A stretch of DNA of 64,000 nucleotides from NCBI GenBank assembly GCA_964460845.1, contig CAYWRZ010000015.1:14066-78065 (forward strand), read 5' to 3'. Position numbers and translations under genes: made by a program. The DNA comes from CAYWRZ01 sp964460845 (GTDB lineage: Bacteria > Bacteroidota > Bacteroidia > Flavobacteriales_D > UBA2798). The number at the start of each line of letters is the position of its first letter. Position 1 is the stretch's first letter. The notes under the pieces were generated by a model. It was not told the DNA's origin. It saw nothing but the letters and a program-made list of their open reading frames with translations, and did no database searches. Positions 8,775-17,122 of the stretch are shown piece after piece.

Positions 8775-9956
8775 TTATTTCTCCCTGAAACGGGAGGTCA
8801 GCTTGAAAATATGGCGCATTATTCGTCGGTCGTGGGCAGAAAACGGAATCTTTCGGCGAGCCATTACCCTTTCGGCTACCTCGGCCGCCTTTTCAAGTTC
8901 GAAGGTTTCAAGCCCTGAAGCCCCACCCCAACTGAACGAAGGAATGAATTTATCGGGGAATCCGCCGCCGAATATGTTGGCGTACACGCCAGCCACGGTG
9001 CCCGTATTGAACATGGTATTGATACCGCTTTTGGAATGGTCGCCCATAATGAGTCCGCAAAACTGCAAACCGGTAGGTATATACCGCTCTTCGCACTCGC
9101 TCCACACCCTTACTATGCCGTAATTGTTTTTGAGGTTAGAGTTGTTGGTATCGGCGCCCAGGTTGCACCACTCGCCAATTACGGAATTGCCGAGAAAGCC
9201 GTCGTGCGCCTTATTACTGTAACCGAAAATGACCGAATTACTCACTTCTCCTCCCACTCTGCACTGCGGCCCGATAGTGGTCGCCCCGTAAATGCGGGTG
9301 CCCATCTTTAGCTGCGCGCCTTCGCCCAGCGCCAATCCACCCCGGATAAGGCAGCCTTCCATTACCTCGCTATCGGCAGCCAGATAGATAGGTCCTGCGC
9401 TTGTAGTAAGCACCGAAGCTTCCACTTTTGCACCGGGTGCCAAAAATACTTTTTCGGGATCTCCGATTACACGGTTGGAATCGGACAGCGATTGGGATTC
9501 TTTGTGACGGGTAAGCAGCTCAAAATCGGCCGAAAGCTCTTCGGCATTGTAGGCGAAAATATCCCAGGGGTAACGGATATGCCGTATCGGGCTGTCGATA
9601 TGCCTGATGTGGAAAGCGGTATATTCGTCGGCAGCGGGCGATCCTGCGGTGCGAAAAGCAACCGGAAGCTCCCTGTAATACAGGGCTTCGGAAGGCTTTA
9701 GCGCCAGAATGGCGGCTGTATATTCGGGTGTAGGCAATACGGCAGCGTTGATTACCAGGGTGTCGGATGCGTTGGCAAGCACCGGATATTTTTCCTGCAG
9801 GTAATCGCGAGTAAGCACTGCCGCCGGGCTTTGCAAGCGTTTCTCCCATTTGTCCTTCAGGGTGAGTATGCCGATACGTATGTCGGCCACGCTGCGCGTA
9901 TAGGTAAGCGGAAGCAGGGTATCCCACTCGTTAAAATCCCGGAGTACAAGCTGCAT
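8775..9956 (-). CDS. GlmU-like sugar-nucleotidyltransferase with left-handed beta-helix
   Basis: This 393-residue protein has the layout of the Bacteroidota GlmU-like family. A divergent nucleotidyltransferase-like N-terminal domain starts MQLVLRDFNEWDTLLPLTYT. From about residue 165 onward hexapeptide repeats suggest a left-handed beta-helix acyltransferase fold (EVMEGCLIRGGLALGEGAQL; TIGPQCRVGGEVSNSVIFGY). By family it would make UDP-GlcNAc or another activated sugar for the cell envelope. The N-terminal domain lacks the classical GlmU pyrophosphorylase loop, so the reaction is inferred, not shown. The gene stands alone, with its own -7 box 20-27 bp before the start. Confidence 0.8.
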   Translation of the reverse strand: MQLVLRDFNEWDTLLPLTYTRSVADIRIGILTLKDKWEKRLQSPAAVLTRDYLQEKYPVLANASDTLVINAAVLPTPEYTAAILALKPSEALYYRELPVAFRTAGSPAADEYTAFHIRHIDSPIRHIRYPWDIFAYNAEELSADFELLTRHKESQSLSDSNRVIGDPEKVFLAPGAKVEASVLTTSAGPIYLAADSEVMEGCLIRGGLALGEGAQLKMGTRIYGATTIGPQCRVGGEVSNSVIFGYSNKAHDGFLGNSVIGEWCNLGADTNNSNLKNNYGIVRVWSECEERYIPTGLQFCGLIMGDHSKSGINTMFNTGTVAGVYANIFGGGFPDKFIPSFSWGGASGLETFELEKAAEVAERVMARRKIPFSAHDRRIMRHIFKLTSRFREK

Positions 9957-9975
9957 AAAAAGAAGTCTGAAGTAT

Positions 9976-9983
9976 CAAAGCTA
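9976..9983 (-). promoter_or_regulatory. TAnnTTTG -7 box of the GlmU-like gene
   Basis: Minus-strand TAGCTTTG, 20 bp before the ATG at 9956, implies a very short leader of about 13 nt. Confidence 0.45.
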
Positions 9984-9999
9984 CCAATTTCCCGGAAAT

Positions 10000-10025
10000 A
10001 GAAAATCCCGGGGAAAGCCCGGGAT
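10000..10025 (-). terminator. Rho-independent terminator of rpmE
   Basis: An 8-bp GC-rich stem (10005-10012 with 10018-10025) has a 5-nt loop and is followed on the minus strand by TTTTC and further pyrimidines. It lies 22 bp past the L31 stop. Confidence 0.7.
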
Positions 10026-10047
10026 CTTCCTTATAGAAAGGGTGCGA

Positions 10048-10305
10048 TTAGTTCTTTTTGAATTTGTCGTAACGGCTGCGGAACTTGTCGATACGACCGG
10101 CAGTATCCACCAGCTTCACCTTACCGGTAAAGAAAGGGTGCGACATGTGAGAAATATCCAACTTCACAAGCGGATATTCGTTGCCGTCTTCCCATACGAT
10201 GGTTTCTTTCGTGTCCACGCAGGAACGCGTTACAAAAGTGTAATCGTTAGACATATCTTTAAATACGACCTGTCTGTAGTTTTCGGGGTGAATATCTTTT
10301 TTCAT
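10048..10305 (-). CDS. rpmE2: Ribosomal protein L31, type B
   Basis: An 85-residue large-subunit ribosomal protein. The sequence MKKDIHPENYRQVVFKDMSN and the loop SHPFFTGKVKLVDTAGRIDKF identify L31 type B. Only one cysteine is present, so the CxxC zinc ligands of type A are absent. Type B forms are the zinc-independent version. An ATG nine codons upstream (10332) overlaps the -7 box, so 10305 is chosen as the start. Transcription is monocistronic, with promoter and terminator both visible. Confidence 0.93.
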   Translation of the reverse strand: MKKDIHPENYRQVVFKDMSNDYTFVTRSCVDTKETIVWEDGNEYPLVKLDISHMSHPFFTGKVKLVDTAGRIDKFRSRYDKFKKN

Positions 10306-10329
10306 CGCGTCTGAATTTTTATCGGGCTG

Positions 10330-10337
10330 CAAATGTA
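10330..10337 (-). promoter_or_regulatory. TAnnTTTG -7 box of rpmE
   Basis: Minus-strand TACATTTG lies 25 bp before the chosen ATG at 10305. This box decides the start codon, because the alternative ATG at 10332 lies within it. Confidence 0.5.
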
Positions 10338-10411
10338 ATTAATTTTTTCTTTCTGTCAAATTTTAACCTTCACAATATTACTGCACAAGCCGCGTACTTG
10401 CCAAAATGGCT

Positions 10412-10419
10412 TATCTTTG
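10412..10419 (+). promoter_or_regulatory. TAnnTTTG -7 box of the beta-helix lipoprotein
   Basis: TATCTTTG ends 6 bp before the GTG at 10426, so the transcript would start at or next to the start codon. No -33 element is clear. Confidence 0.4.
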
Positions 10420-10425
10420 CCCACT

Positions 10426-11847
10426 GTGACACGTCGTCTCTCTTTTTTTCTCCTCACAGGAGCGCTTCTGCTCTGCGGCCTTTGGAGCGGCTGCCGGAAA
10501 GATCGGCTGCTGACCGATCCCTCGGCCAAGCTTAGCTTTTCGACCGATATGGTGGTGTTCGATACCGTATTTACCACCGTCGGCTCAGTCACCAAACAGT
10601 TGCGTATCTACAATACCAACCGTTCAAAAGTAAACATTTCGCGCATTTATTTGGCCGGAGCGGCCGGACAACGCTTCCGCATGAACGTGGACGGTGTGCC
10701 GGGACGCGAATTTAATGACATTGAGCTCGATGCGGGCGACAGCCTCTACATTTTCGTCGAAGTGACGCTCAGCCCCAACAGCACCAATAACCCGCTGCTG
10801 GTCAGCGACTCCATCATTTTTGTCACCAACGGCAACCAGCAGGATGTGGATCTGCTCGCCTGGGGACAGGATGCTTATTTCCATACGCCACCCGAAGGGT
10901 CTGGTTCTCTGTTTTTTAACCTCCCCTGCAACGAAACCTGGGCCAACGACAAGCCCCACGTGGTGTATGGCTGGGCCGTAGTGGACAGCGCCTGTAACCT
11001 GACCATACAGCCGGGCACGCAAGTGCATTTTCATCCCAACGCCGGACTACTGACGTATAAATCGGGGACGCTCACTGCCGTAGGAACACCTACCGATCGT
11101 ATTGCCTTTAAAGGCGACCGGCTCGAAACGCGGTACGACAGTGTACCGGGACAATGGTCGGGGCTTATTTTCTTAGAAGCGGGGCCCAGTACGATAGAAT
11201 ATGCCGACATCCGTAACGGCTCGGTAGGCGTACGGGTAGAAACGATTTCAGGCAACCTATCGCTATTGGAAATGAATCAGGTACGGATAGAAAATATGTC
11301 GGCTTTCGGAGTGTGGAACTACAAAGCCGGGCGGATACGGATGAACAACTGCTTAGTCAACAACTGCGGCCAGTACGCTTTTGTTTGTACGGGCGGAGGC
11401 GATATTTTCATCAACCTCAGCACCTTTGCCAATTACTGGAGCTATACCGAACGCAGCACACCCAGCTTTGCGGCCGCCAATTATTTTGAAGATCAAAACG
11501 GGGTGGTAAACCTGGTCAACCTCAACCTTGAAGTGCACAACTCGGTTATATACGGGAATAAGGACGATGAATTTGTGCTGGATTTCAGCACCGGTGCTAC
11601 GGCCAATCATTTGTTTAACCATTGCTTTATCAAAAGCGAAAGCAGCCTGAGCAATCCTACTCATTTTAACGCCATCAGCCGCAATGTGGATCCCGTGTTT
11701 CGTGATCCGGGACGCCAAAATTACCGATTCTGGTCCACCTCACCCTGCATCAATGCCGGCGATGTCAACTTCAGCTTGCCTATCGACCTGAACAACAATG
11801 TGCGTACAGGCGCACCCGATGTAGGTTGCTTTGAATATTATCCCTAA
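10426..11847 (+). CDS. Predicted parallel beta-helix lipoprotein
   Basis: This protein of about 473 residues has a signal peptide ending in a lipobox (LWSGC, Cys about residue 23), so it should be anchored in the outer or inner membrane. Residues about 40-150 look like an immunoglobulin-like beta domain (VFDTVFTTVGSVTKQLRIYN). From about 170 on there are short beta-strand repeats of the right-handed beta-helix type (IEYADIRNGSVGVRVETISG; RMNNCLVNNCGQYAFVC), ending in INAGDVNFSLPIDLNNNVRTG. That closing pattern is typical of pectate-lyase-like Bacteroidota surface proteins. No catalytic residues can be named. The start is a GTG at 10426, or less likely a TTG at 10417 that lies inside the promoter box. 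Enzymatic function is unknown. Confidence 0.8.
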   Translation: MTRRLSFFLLTGALLLCGLWSGCRKDRLLTDPSAKLSFSTDMVVFDTVFTTVGSVTKQLRIYNTNRSKVNISRIYLAGAAGQRFRMNVDGVPGREFNDIELDAGDSLYIFVEVTLSPNSTNNPLLVSDSIIFVTNGNQQDVDLLAWGQDAYFHTPPEGSGSLFFNLPCNETWANDKPHVVYGWAVVDSACNLTIQPGTQVHFHPNAGLLTYKSGTLTAVGTPTDRIAFKGDRLETRYDSVPGQWSGLIFLEAGPSTIEYADIRNGSVGVRVETISGNLSLLEMNQVRIENMSAFGVWNYKAGRIRMNNCLVNNCGQYAFVCTGGGDIFINLSTFANYWSYTERSTPSFAAANYFEDQNGVVNLVNLNLEVHNSVIYGNKDDEFVLDFSTGATANHLFNHCFIKSESSLSNPTHFNAISRNVDPVFRDPGRQNYRFWSTSPCINAGDVNFSLPIDLNNNVRTGAPDVGCFEYYP

Positions 11848-11894
11848 AACGCAGGATTTTTTCCCTGTCGGCAAGGACTGTTTTTTATTGAAAA

Positions 11895-12602
11895 TCAACT
11901 CACGTTGGTAAAGACCTGCTGTACGTCGTCGTCGTCTTCAAACTTCTCGACCATTTTGTCGATCTGCTCTTTCTGTTCGTCGGTAAGTGCCGTATTACTG
12001 AGCGGTATCCGTACTTTTTCGGCGCTGGCAATTTCCAGTCCTTTGTCTTCGAGCGCTTTTTGCATGGCTCCGAAATCGGTAAAACGGGTTACGATAAATA
12101 TTTCCTCTTCGTCGGCTTCTATCTCTTCGAGCCCGGCATCGATAAGCTCCAGTTCAAGTTCTTCTATATCCAGCCCGGTATTTTTCAGGGTAAAATTGCC
12201 TTTGCGTTCAAACACGAAATCGAGTGAGCCCTGCGTACCGAGGCTCCCGCCGAATTTATTAAAAATGTTGCGCACGTTGGCTACGGTGCGCGTAGGATTA
12301 TCGGTTGCCGTTTCGACCAAAATGGCTACTCCGTTGGGTCCATATCCTTCGTACACCACTTCTTCGTAGCTGTCGGCTCCTTTTTCGGAAGCTTTTTTGA
12401 TGGACGATTCGACGGTAGTCTTAGGCATATTGGCGGCCTTGGCGTTCTGAATGGCTGCGCGAAGGCGCCCGTTGCTTTCGGGATTGGCTCCACCGGCCTT
12501 TACGGCCATTGCTATTTCCTTCCCGATTTTGGTAAAGGTTTTTGACATCGCGTTCCAACGGCGAAACTTACGGTCTTTGCGGTATTCAAATGCGCGTCCC
12601 AT
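11895..12602 (-). CDS. YebC/TACO1-family protein
   Basis: This 235-residue protein starts MGRAFEYRKDRKFRRWNAMS and continues with KTFTKIGKEIAMAVKAGG and NMPKTTVESSIKKASEKG, the hallmark of the YebC/PmpR family. Members are described either as transcriptional regulators or as translation factors that relieve ribosome stalling. The C-terminal part is very acidic (ELELELIDAGLEEIEADEEE). It is monocistronic, convergent with the beta-helix lipoprotein, and has its own -7 box. Confidence 0.93.
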   Translation of the reverse strand: MGRAFEYRKDRKFRRWNAMSKTFTKIGKEIAMAVKAGGANPESNGRLRAAIQNAKAANMPKTTVESSIKKASEKGADSYEEVVYEGYGPNGVAILVETATDNPTRTVANVRNIFNKFGGSLGTQGSLDFVFERKGNFTLKNTGLDIEELELELIDAGLEEIEADEEEIFIVTRFTDFGAMQKALEDKGLEIASAEKVRIPLSNTALTDEQKEQIDKMVEKFEDDDDVQQVFTNVS

Positions 12603-12623
12603 GAAATGCTTTTAGTTAGACTG

Positions 12624-12631
12624 CAAAAATA
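12624..12631 (-). promoter_or_regulatory. TAnnTTTG -7 box of the YebC-family gene
   Basis: Minus-strand TATTTTTG, 22 bp before the ATG at 12602. Confidence 0.45.
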
Positions 12632-12649
12632 AAAATGTCGGGCTGATTT

Positions 12650-13057
12650 TCACAGTCCGCCCATCTTCAACAAGGTTTTATATTCGGTAGCGGTAACCGG
12701 CATAACCGACAAACGGCTGTGCGTAACCAGCTTGAGCGCAGCCAGCGCTTCGGTTTTTTTAATGCTATCGAGCGGCACGGTACGCAACAACTTTTTTTCG
12801 GCTTTGACTTCTACGGCTACCCAACGTTCATCGTCGGTGGTAGGGTCAGGAAAATGCGGGCGGGTCACTACGGCTATGCCTACCACTTCGCGTCCGATAT
12901 TGCTGTGGTAAATGAGCACTTTGTCGCCCTTTTTCATTTCTTTCATGAAATTACGCGCCTGGTAATTGCGCACCCCGTCCCATACCGAGGGACCGTTTTT
13001 CACCAGATCGTCCCAAGAGAACACATCGGGTTCGGATTTCATCAGCCAGTAGTTCAT
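12650..13057 (-). CDS. EVE-domain protein (putative modified-base reader)
   Basis: This 135-residue protein is essentially one EVE domain, a PUA-like fold. Family landmarks are NYWLMKSEPDVFSWDDL at the start, WDGVRNYQARNFMKEMKKGD, and VLIYHSNIGREVVGIAVV. EVE proteins bind modified cytosine or adenine in DNA or RNA, and bacterial ones are often linked to restriction or stress. Here there is no restriction gene nearby, which suggests a housekeeping role. A TAnnTTTG box within the end of the preceding gene suggests its own transcript. Confidence 0.9.
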   Translation of the reverse strand: MNYWLMKSEPDVFSWDDLVKNGPSVWDGVRNYQARNFMKEMKKGDKVLIYHSNIGREVVGIAVVTRPHFPDPTTDDERWVAVEVKAEKKLLRTVPLDSIKKTEALAALKLVTHSRLSVMPVTATEYKTLLKMGGL

Positions 13058-13099
13058 CGCTCCGAAAATAAGTATTTAGTACCCGGCAGAGCCGGCCTT

Positions 13100-13107
13100 C
13101 AAATATA
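13100..13107 (-). promoter_or_regulatory. TAnnTTTG -7 box of the EVE gene
   Basis: Minus-strand TATATTTG, 43 bp before the EVE ATG, lies just past the stop of the DUF2520 gene (13113). Confidence 0.4.
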
Positions 13108-13112
13108 ACAGA

Positions 13113-13889
13113 TTATTCGGGCGGATGAAGGCGAATAGATTCCGAAAGCAGGCGATACAGATCTTGCAATTGCGGGTCGGCATTGAGCATCTCCAGGTGT
13201 TTGTTCATCACCTCTTTGTCGCCACGGGAGGCAGGTCCCGTCTGTAAACGTGCGGGCGATTGCTTTTCGAGCCCGGCTACAGTTTGCCTGATAAGCGGCC
13301 ACAACAAGCTAAGCGGCATATCGACCTGTTTAAGCTGCTGTTCGGCCAGGGTATAAAGATGATTGGTAAAATTACAGGCCAGCACGGCCGCCAAATGAAT
13401 GCGGCTCCGGGTTTGCGAATCGGTGTAGGCTACCGTACGGCTCAAGCGGCGAGCCAGCGCTTCGAGGTATTCGCGGGTAGGGGTGTCGGACGCTTCTATC
13501 AGCAGCGGAACCGAAGCAAAGTCGAGGGCTGTATCGCGTTGCAGGGTCTGCAAGGGATAAAAAATACCGGTATGGGGTGAGGCCTGCTGCAACACCGAAA
13601 GCGGAATGCTTCCCGAGGTATGCGCTACGATGCCTTTCACTTGTAATTGGGCAGCCACTTCGGCGATGGCTTCGTCTTTTACGGCGATGAGATACAGAGC
13701 CGCATCAGAGACGATCTGCGTCGAACCATCGGGAACCGAAGCACCTATTTTTTCGGCCAAATGCTGCGCATGAGACAGGTTCGGACTATATACCTGCCTG
13801 ATCGTTTGGCCCGCTTCATGCAGTGCCAGCGCAAGCTGCGTAGCCGCATTGCCCGAACCGATAAGCACTATTCCCGAACGTATTTCCAT
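13113..13889 (-). CDS. Rossmann-fold protein with DUF2520-type C-terminal domain
   Basis: This 258-residue protein has a nucleotide-binding start, GIVLIGSGNAATQLALALHEAG (residues 6-27), a GxGxxA dinucleotide fold. It resembles the F420/NADP oxidoreductase or pyrroline-5-carboxylate reductase N-terminal domain. The helical second half (RSRIHLAAVLACNFTNHLYT) matches the DUF2520 pattern. The substrate is unknown. The start lies 2 bp after the batE stop, so it is probably the last gene of the moxR-bat operon. That position is a clue to envelope or redox stress but not proof. Confidence 0.82.
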   Translation of the reverse strand: MEIRSGIVLIGSGNAATQLALALHEAGQTIRQVYSPNLSHAQHLAEKIGASVPDGSTQIVSDAALYLIAVKDEAIAEVAAQLQVKGIVAHTSGSIPLSVLQQASPHTGIFYPLQTLQRDTALDFASVPLLIEASDTPTREYLEALARRLSRTVAYTDSQTRSRIHLAAVLACNFTNHLYTLAEQQLKQVDMPLSLLWPLIRQTVAGLEKQSPARLQTGPASRGDKEVMNKHLEMLNADPQLQDLYRLLSESIRLHPPE

Positions 13890-13891
13890 AA

Positions 13892-14644
13892 TCAGATAAG
13901 TCCAAGATACTCTTTTTTAACCCATCCTACATTGGCTGCGTCAATAGCAATTTCGTACCATTCTTCGTTTTCGCCACGCAGGTTGACTTTGGTTCCTTCG
14001 TGCAGTACAAATACCGTTTGACTGTTGTCGGAAGGCGCGCTTTTAATATCTACCGAAGGCTCAAATACGATGGCTTGTGTAGCTTGTGAAACTGCATTTT
14101 TGCGATAAGCGGCGAGCATAAAAGATCCGGCACCGAGCAGCAGTGCACCCAAGCCGCTAACCAGCATCATTCTGCGCAGCGACGGCGCTACTCCGAGCTG
14201 AATCAGGATAAAGGAAATAAAGGCAAAATTGACCAGCAGCACGCTTCCCCATGCCCAATAACCCGGCACTTTTGTCTGCACGGTTTCGTAAAACCAGCCC
14301 GAAAGCCCGGTGCGATCGGTATTGACTTTGTCTTTGAAATAAGAACGTACCAGCTTCAGGTTAGCGCGGGCATCTTCATCGCCGGGGGCATATTTAAGCG
14401 CTTTTTCGTAGTAGAGCGCCGCGCGGGGATAATCGCCAAGCTTGTAGTAGCAGTTGCCCAGGTTGTAAAAAACGGTGGGCGATACATTGTCGGGTTCGAG
14501 TACTTTGTGGTAAATGGCTGCCGCCGAATCGTACTGACTGGTATTGTACAGCACATCGGCACGTGCTAACTGCTCTCCGGTCGATGAAGCGAAAACCGTA
14601 AGGCTGCACAGGGCAAATACGAGGGTCAGCATCTTGTGTTTCAT
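13892..14644 (-). CDS. batE: BatE: TPR and SH3-domain membrane protein
   Basis: This 250-residue protein has an N-terminal signal (LTLVFALCSLTVFASS), TPR motifs over residues about 25-105 (SPTVFYNLGNCYYKLGDYPRAALYYEKAL), two hydrophobic segments near 130-175, and a C-terminal bacterial SH3-like domain (VFVLHEGTKVNLRGENEEWYEI). This is the BatE layout from Bacteroidota. Bat proteins were named for aerotolerance and are thought to form a periplasmic or inner-membrane complex with MoxR. It overlaps batD by 4 bp (ATGA) and is followed after 2 bp by the DUF2520 gene. Confidence 0.88.
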   Translation of the reverse strand: MKHKMLTLVFALCSLTVFASSTGEQLARADVLYNTSQYDSAAAIYHKVLEPDNVSPTVFYNLGNCYYKLGDYPRAALYYEKALKYAPGDEDARANLKLVRSYFKDKVNTDRTGLSGWFYETVQTKVPGYWAWGSVLLVNFAFISFILIQLGVAPSLRRMMLVSGLGALLLGAGSFMLAAYRKNAVSQATQAIVFEPSVDIKSAPSDNSQTVFVLHEGTKVNLRGENEEWYEIAIDAANVGWVKKEYLGLI

Positions 14645-16386
14645 ACAAGCTGATTTTCGAGTTGGTCAATAAGCGCTGCGGTACGATCATACACTTCCTG
14701 CTCACGTCCCGATTGCAGCAATCCGAAGCGGGCCATCTCGCAGGTTTCGAGCAGTTGCAGCAATTCGTCGGCGGTAGAATCGGGCACATTTTTGGCCTGC
14801 AGACGCATACGGATATTTTCTTTCGAAAGCGAAGCCGCATCGAGCTGGAGCTTATCGCCTAAGTAGCGTTGAATGGCTTTAAGCGTTTCGGTATAAAACG
14901 CAAGAGACTCTTGTTGTTGAATCTTTTCGCGTGCCACCTGCAAGTGCTTTTGGGCCACACGTCCGGCTTTTTTCACTTTTTCGGCGGCAAGCTGATCGTC
15001 GGAACGTTGCTGCTTTTTTCTTACCACTACTAAGGTGAGGAAAATGAAGGGAGCAAGGCTCAACAAGCCGAAAAACAAGGGAGAACCGAAGAAATAATCG
15101 TGTTGGGGACGGATATCGTCGGTGTATTTTTTGAGGTGGCGAATTTCGCGGCTCAGAATTTCCACTTCCGACGACTGGCTGCCTCCGGCCAAAGGCTCTC
15201 CTTCTCCTCTTTCCACTTTTATCGTATAGGCGGGCGTTTCGAGCGTTTTATAGCTCCGTGTACCGGTGTCGAAATACGCGATGCGAAAAGGTCCCAGCGT
15301 GTAATTGCCCGCACGACGGGGAATGAGGAGGTAGCGAAACTCTTTACTACCCGAGGTTCCGTTCTCGGTTACCGTTAGCCGTGATTTCACCTCAGGGTCG
15401 TAGAGTTCCCATTCGGAAGAGACCTGTATCGGTAATTTATCGATCAGCTTAAAATTACCGTTGCCGGAAAGGGTGAGGGTAAGATCGAGTCCGTCGTTGA
15501 CCTTGAGCTCCGTTTTACTCAGCGCCGACTCCAGCTTAAAGCTGCCCACGGCACCACTAAATCCGGTCGGGCTATTGGCGGGCAAAGCCGATACTTCTAT
15601 TACAGGCGAGTTACTCAACAGATTAAAGCGCCTTGATTCGTAAAAATTTTCCTGCGCCACTACCATCAAATCGAAAGGTTTAAGCGTAAGCTTTCCGAAG
15701 GTATTGGGATACAGCAGTTCTTTTTTGATAACAGCTACGGCATAATCTCTTCCGTTTACATTTTCGACATACGAGTTCCAGCCTTTGTTACCGGGTTCGA
15801 TCTCCTGCGCCCATACCCCGCTTTGGATAGGAATTTGGATGTTGTAATCGAGAATACGGTTGTATATGGTGTAAAGCTTATAGGTAGCCACCAGGTGCTC
15901 ACCCTGCGCAACTTTGGTTTTATTGAGGCTGATCACGGCAAAAACGGGCTTTTGGTTGCCCGAAGCCTGACCTTCGTCGTTGACCGGATTTTGCGCAGCG
16001 GTAACGGTAATACGCAGCGGTTCGGTCTTGTATGTTTTTCCTTTTACGGTAAGCGTAGCCGGCGGTATCACGAGATCGCCCTGTCGCTGTGCCCTGAGCA
16101 AAACGGTCCATGAACTGCTAACCGACTGGGTAAGCACACCGTTGTTATACATCTGCGAGGAAAAGCTGCTGGAAGAAGGCCCGGAGAGTACCCGAAAATC
16201 GTTAAGCTTAGGCAGGGCAAATCGGCCCTCGCCGGTATTGGTGGTAAAGGTAACCTGAAAGGCTTCATCGAGCGGAACCGAAGTACGGCTGGCTCTTACG
16301 GTAAATTGAATGTCTTGTGCCTGCAAAGTCGCAGTGTGCGCAACGACCATGAGCAGCAGTACAAGTATAAGTTTCAGCGATCGCAT
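14641..16386 (-). CDS. batD: BatD: membrane-anchored beta-rich protein
   Basis: This 581-residue protein has a cleavable signal (ending ATLQAQD), a long periplasmic beta-strand region with Ig-like repeats (SRTSVPLDEAFQVTFTTNTG; KTELKVNDGLDLTLTLSGNG), one transmembrane helix near residues 445-465 (PLFFGLLSLAPFIFLTLVVV), and a cytosolic helical tail with a coiled-coil look. This is the standard oxygen-tolerance/BatD architecture. It starts 1 bp after the batC stop and overlaps batE by 4 bp, so it is translationally coupled to both. Confidence 0.9.
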   Translation of the reverse strand: MRSLKLILVLLLMVVAHTATLQAQDIQFTVRASRTSVPLDEAFQVTFTTNTGEGRFALPKLNDFRVLSGPSSSSFSSQMYNNGVLTQSVSSSWTVLLRAQRQGDLVIPPATLTVKGKTYKTEPLRITVTAAQNPVNDEGQASGNQKPVFAVISLNKTKVAQGEHLVATYKLYTIYNRILDYNIQIPIQSGVWAQEIEPGNKGWNSYVENVNGRDYAVAVIKKELLYPNTFGKLTLKPFDLMVVAQENFYESRRFNLLSNSPVIEVSALPANSPTGFSGAVGSFKLESALSKTELKVNDGLDLTLTLSGNGNFKLIDKLPIQVSSEWELYDPEVKSRLTVTENGTSGSKEFRYLLIPRRAGNYTLGPFRIAYFDTGTRSYKTLETPAYTIKVERGEGEPLAGGSQSSEVEILSREIRHLKKYTDDIRPQHDYFFGSPLFFGLLSLAPFIFLTLVVVRKKQQRSDDQLAAEKVKKAGRVAQKHLQVAREKIQQQESLAFYTETLKAIQRYLGDKLQLDAASLSKENIRMRLQAKNVPDSTADELLQLLETCEMARFGLLQSGREQEVYDRTAALIDQLENQLV

Positions 16387-16387
16387 A

Positions 16388-17122
16388 TTACCAGTCTTTT
16401 TCTATTCCTCTCACGGTAGCTTTGTTCTTTTCTTTGTTCAGCTTATCCTGTATTTCTTTTTCATTCTGATTAAGCGCATCGAGCAATTGCTTAGCCTGCT
16501 CTTTGGAAAGTCGGTTTGGTTGTGGTTTTTCCTGCTTTCCCTGATTTTTGTCTTTCTTATCCTGGTCGCCCTGATTCTGATCCTGCGGTTTTTCTTTGTC
16601 TTTGTCCTGTTCTTTATTATCCTGATTTTTCCCGCTTTGATCCTGATCCTGATTCTGCTGTTTTTCCTGCTCCTGCAACTTTTTTTGCGCGTAAGCCAGG
16701 TTGTAACGCGTGTCTTCGTCGGCCGGATTATTTTTCAGCGCTTTTTTAAACGCTTCCACGCTTTTGGCGTATTCTTTGGCCTGAAGGTAAGCATTGCCCA
16801 GGTTGTGATAAGCCATCGCTCTGTCTGTACGATCGTTTATTTGTCCGGCATAACTTTCGTAAGCGGCGCCGGCTTCCTCGTATTTTTGCTGACGATAAAG
16901 CGCATTGCCGAGGTTGTAAGTGCTGTTCACATAGTTGTAATCGGCCTGCAGGGCTTCGTTAAATTTCTGCTGCGCAGCCGTGTAATTTCCTTTCTGATAC
17001 AGTTCGTTTCCTTCTATCAGTAACTTACGCGCCCGCAAATTGTCTTCTTGTGCCTGCGCAGAAAATGCGCACAGTACACAGAAGCTGATGCCACCGTATC
17101 GTATAAATTTCAGGATCCCCAT
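16388..17122 (-). CDS. batC: BatC: secreted TPR protein
   Basis: A protein of about 244 residues with a signal peptide ending SAQAQ and three TPR-like units (YQKGNYTAAQQKFNEAL; TYNLGNALYRQQKYEEAGAA; AYHNLGNAYLQAKEYAKSVE). A striking low-complexity Gln/Asp/Lys tract covers residues about 150-205. The C-terminus (LSKEQAKQLLDALNQNEKEI) matches other BatC proteins. An in-frame ATG seven codons upstream (17143) is possible, but 17122 gives a normal signal peptide and a shorter overlap with batB. It probably scaffolds the BatA/BatB von Willebrand proteins. Confidence 0.87.
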   Translation of the reverse strand: MGILKFIRYGGISFCVLCAFSAQAQEDNLRARKLLIEGNELYQKGNYTAAQQKFNEALQADYNYVNSTYNLGNALYRQQKYEEAGAAYESYAGQINDRTDRAMAYHNLGNAYLQAKEYAKSVEAFKKALKNNPADEDTRYNLAYAQKKLQEQEKQQNQDQDQSGKNQDNKEQDKDKEKPQDQNQGDQDKKDKNQGKQEKPQPNRLSKEQAKQLLDALNQNEKEIQDKLNKEKNKATVRGIEKDW

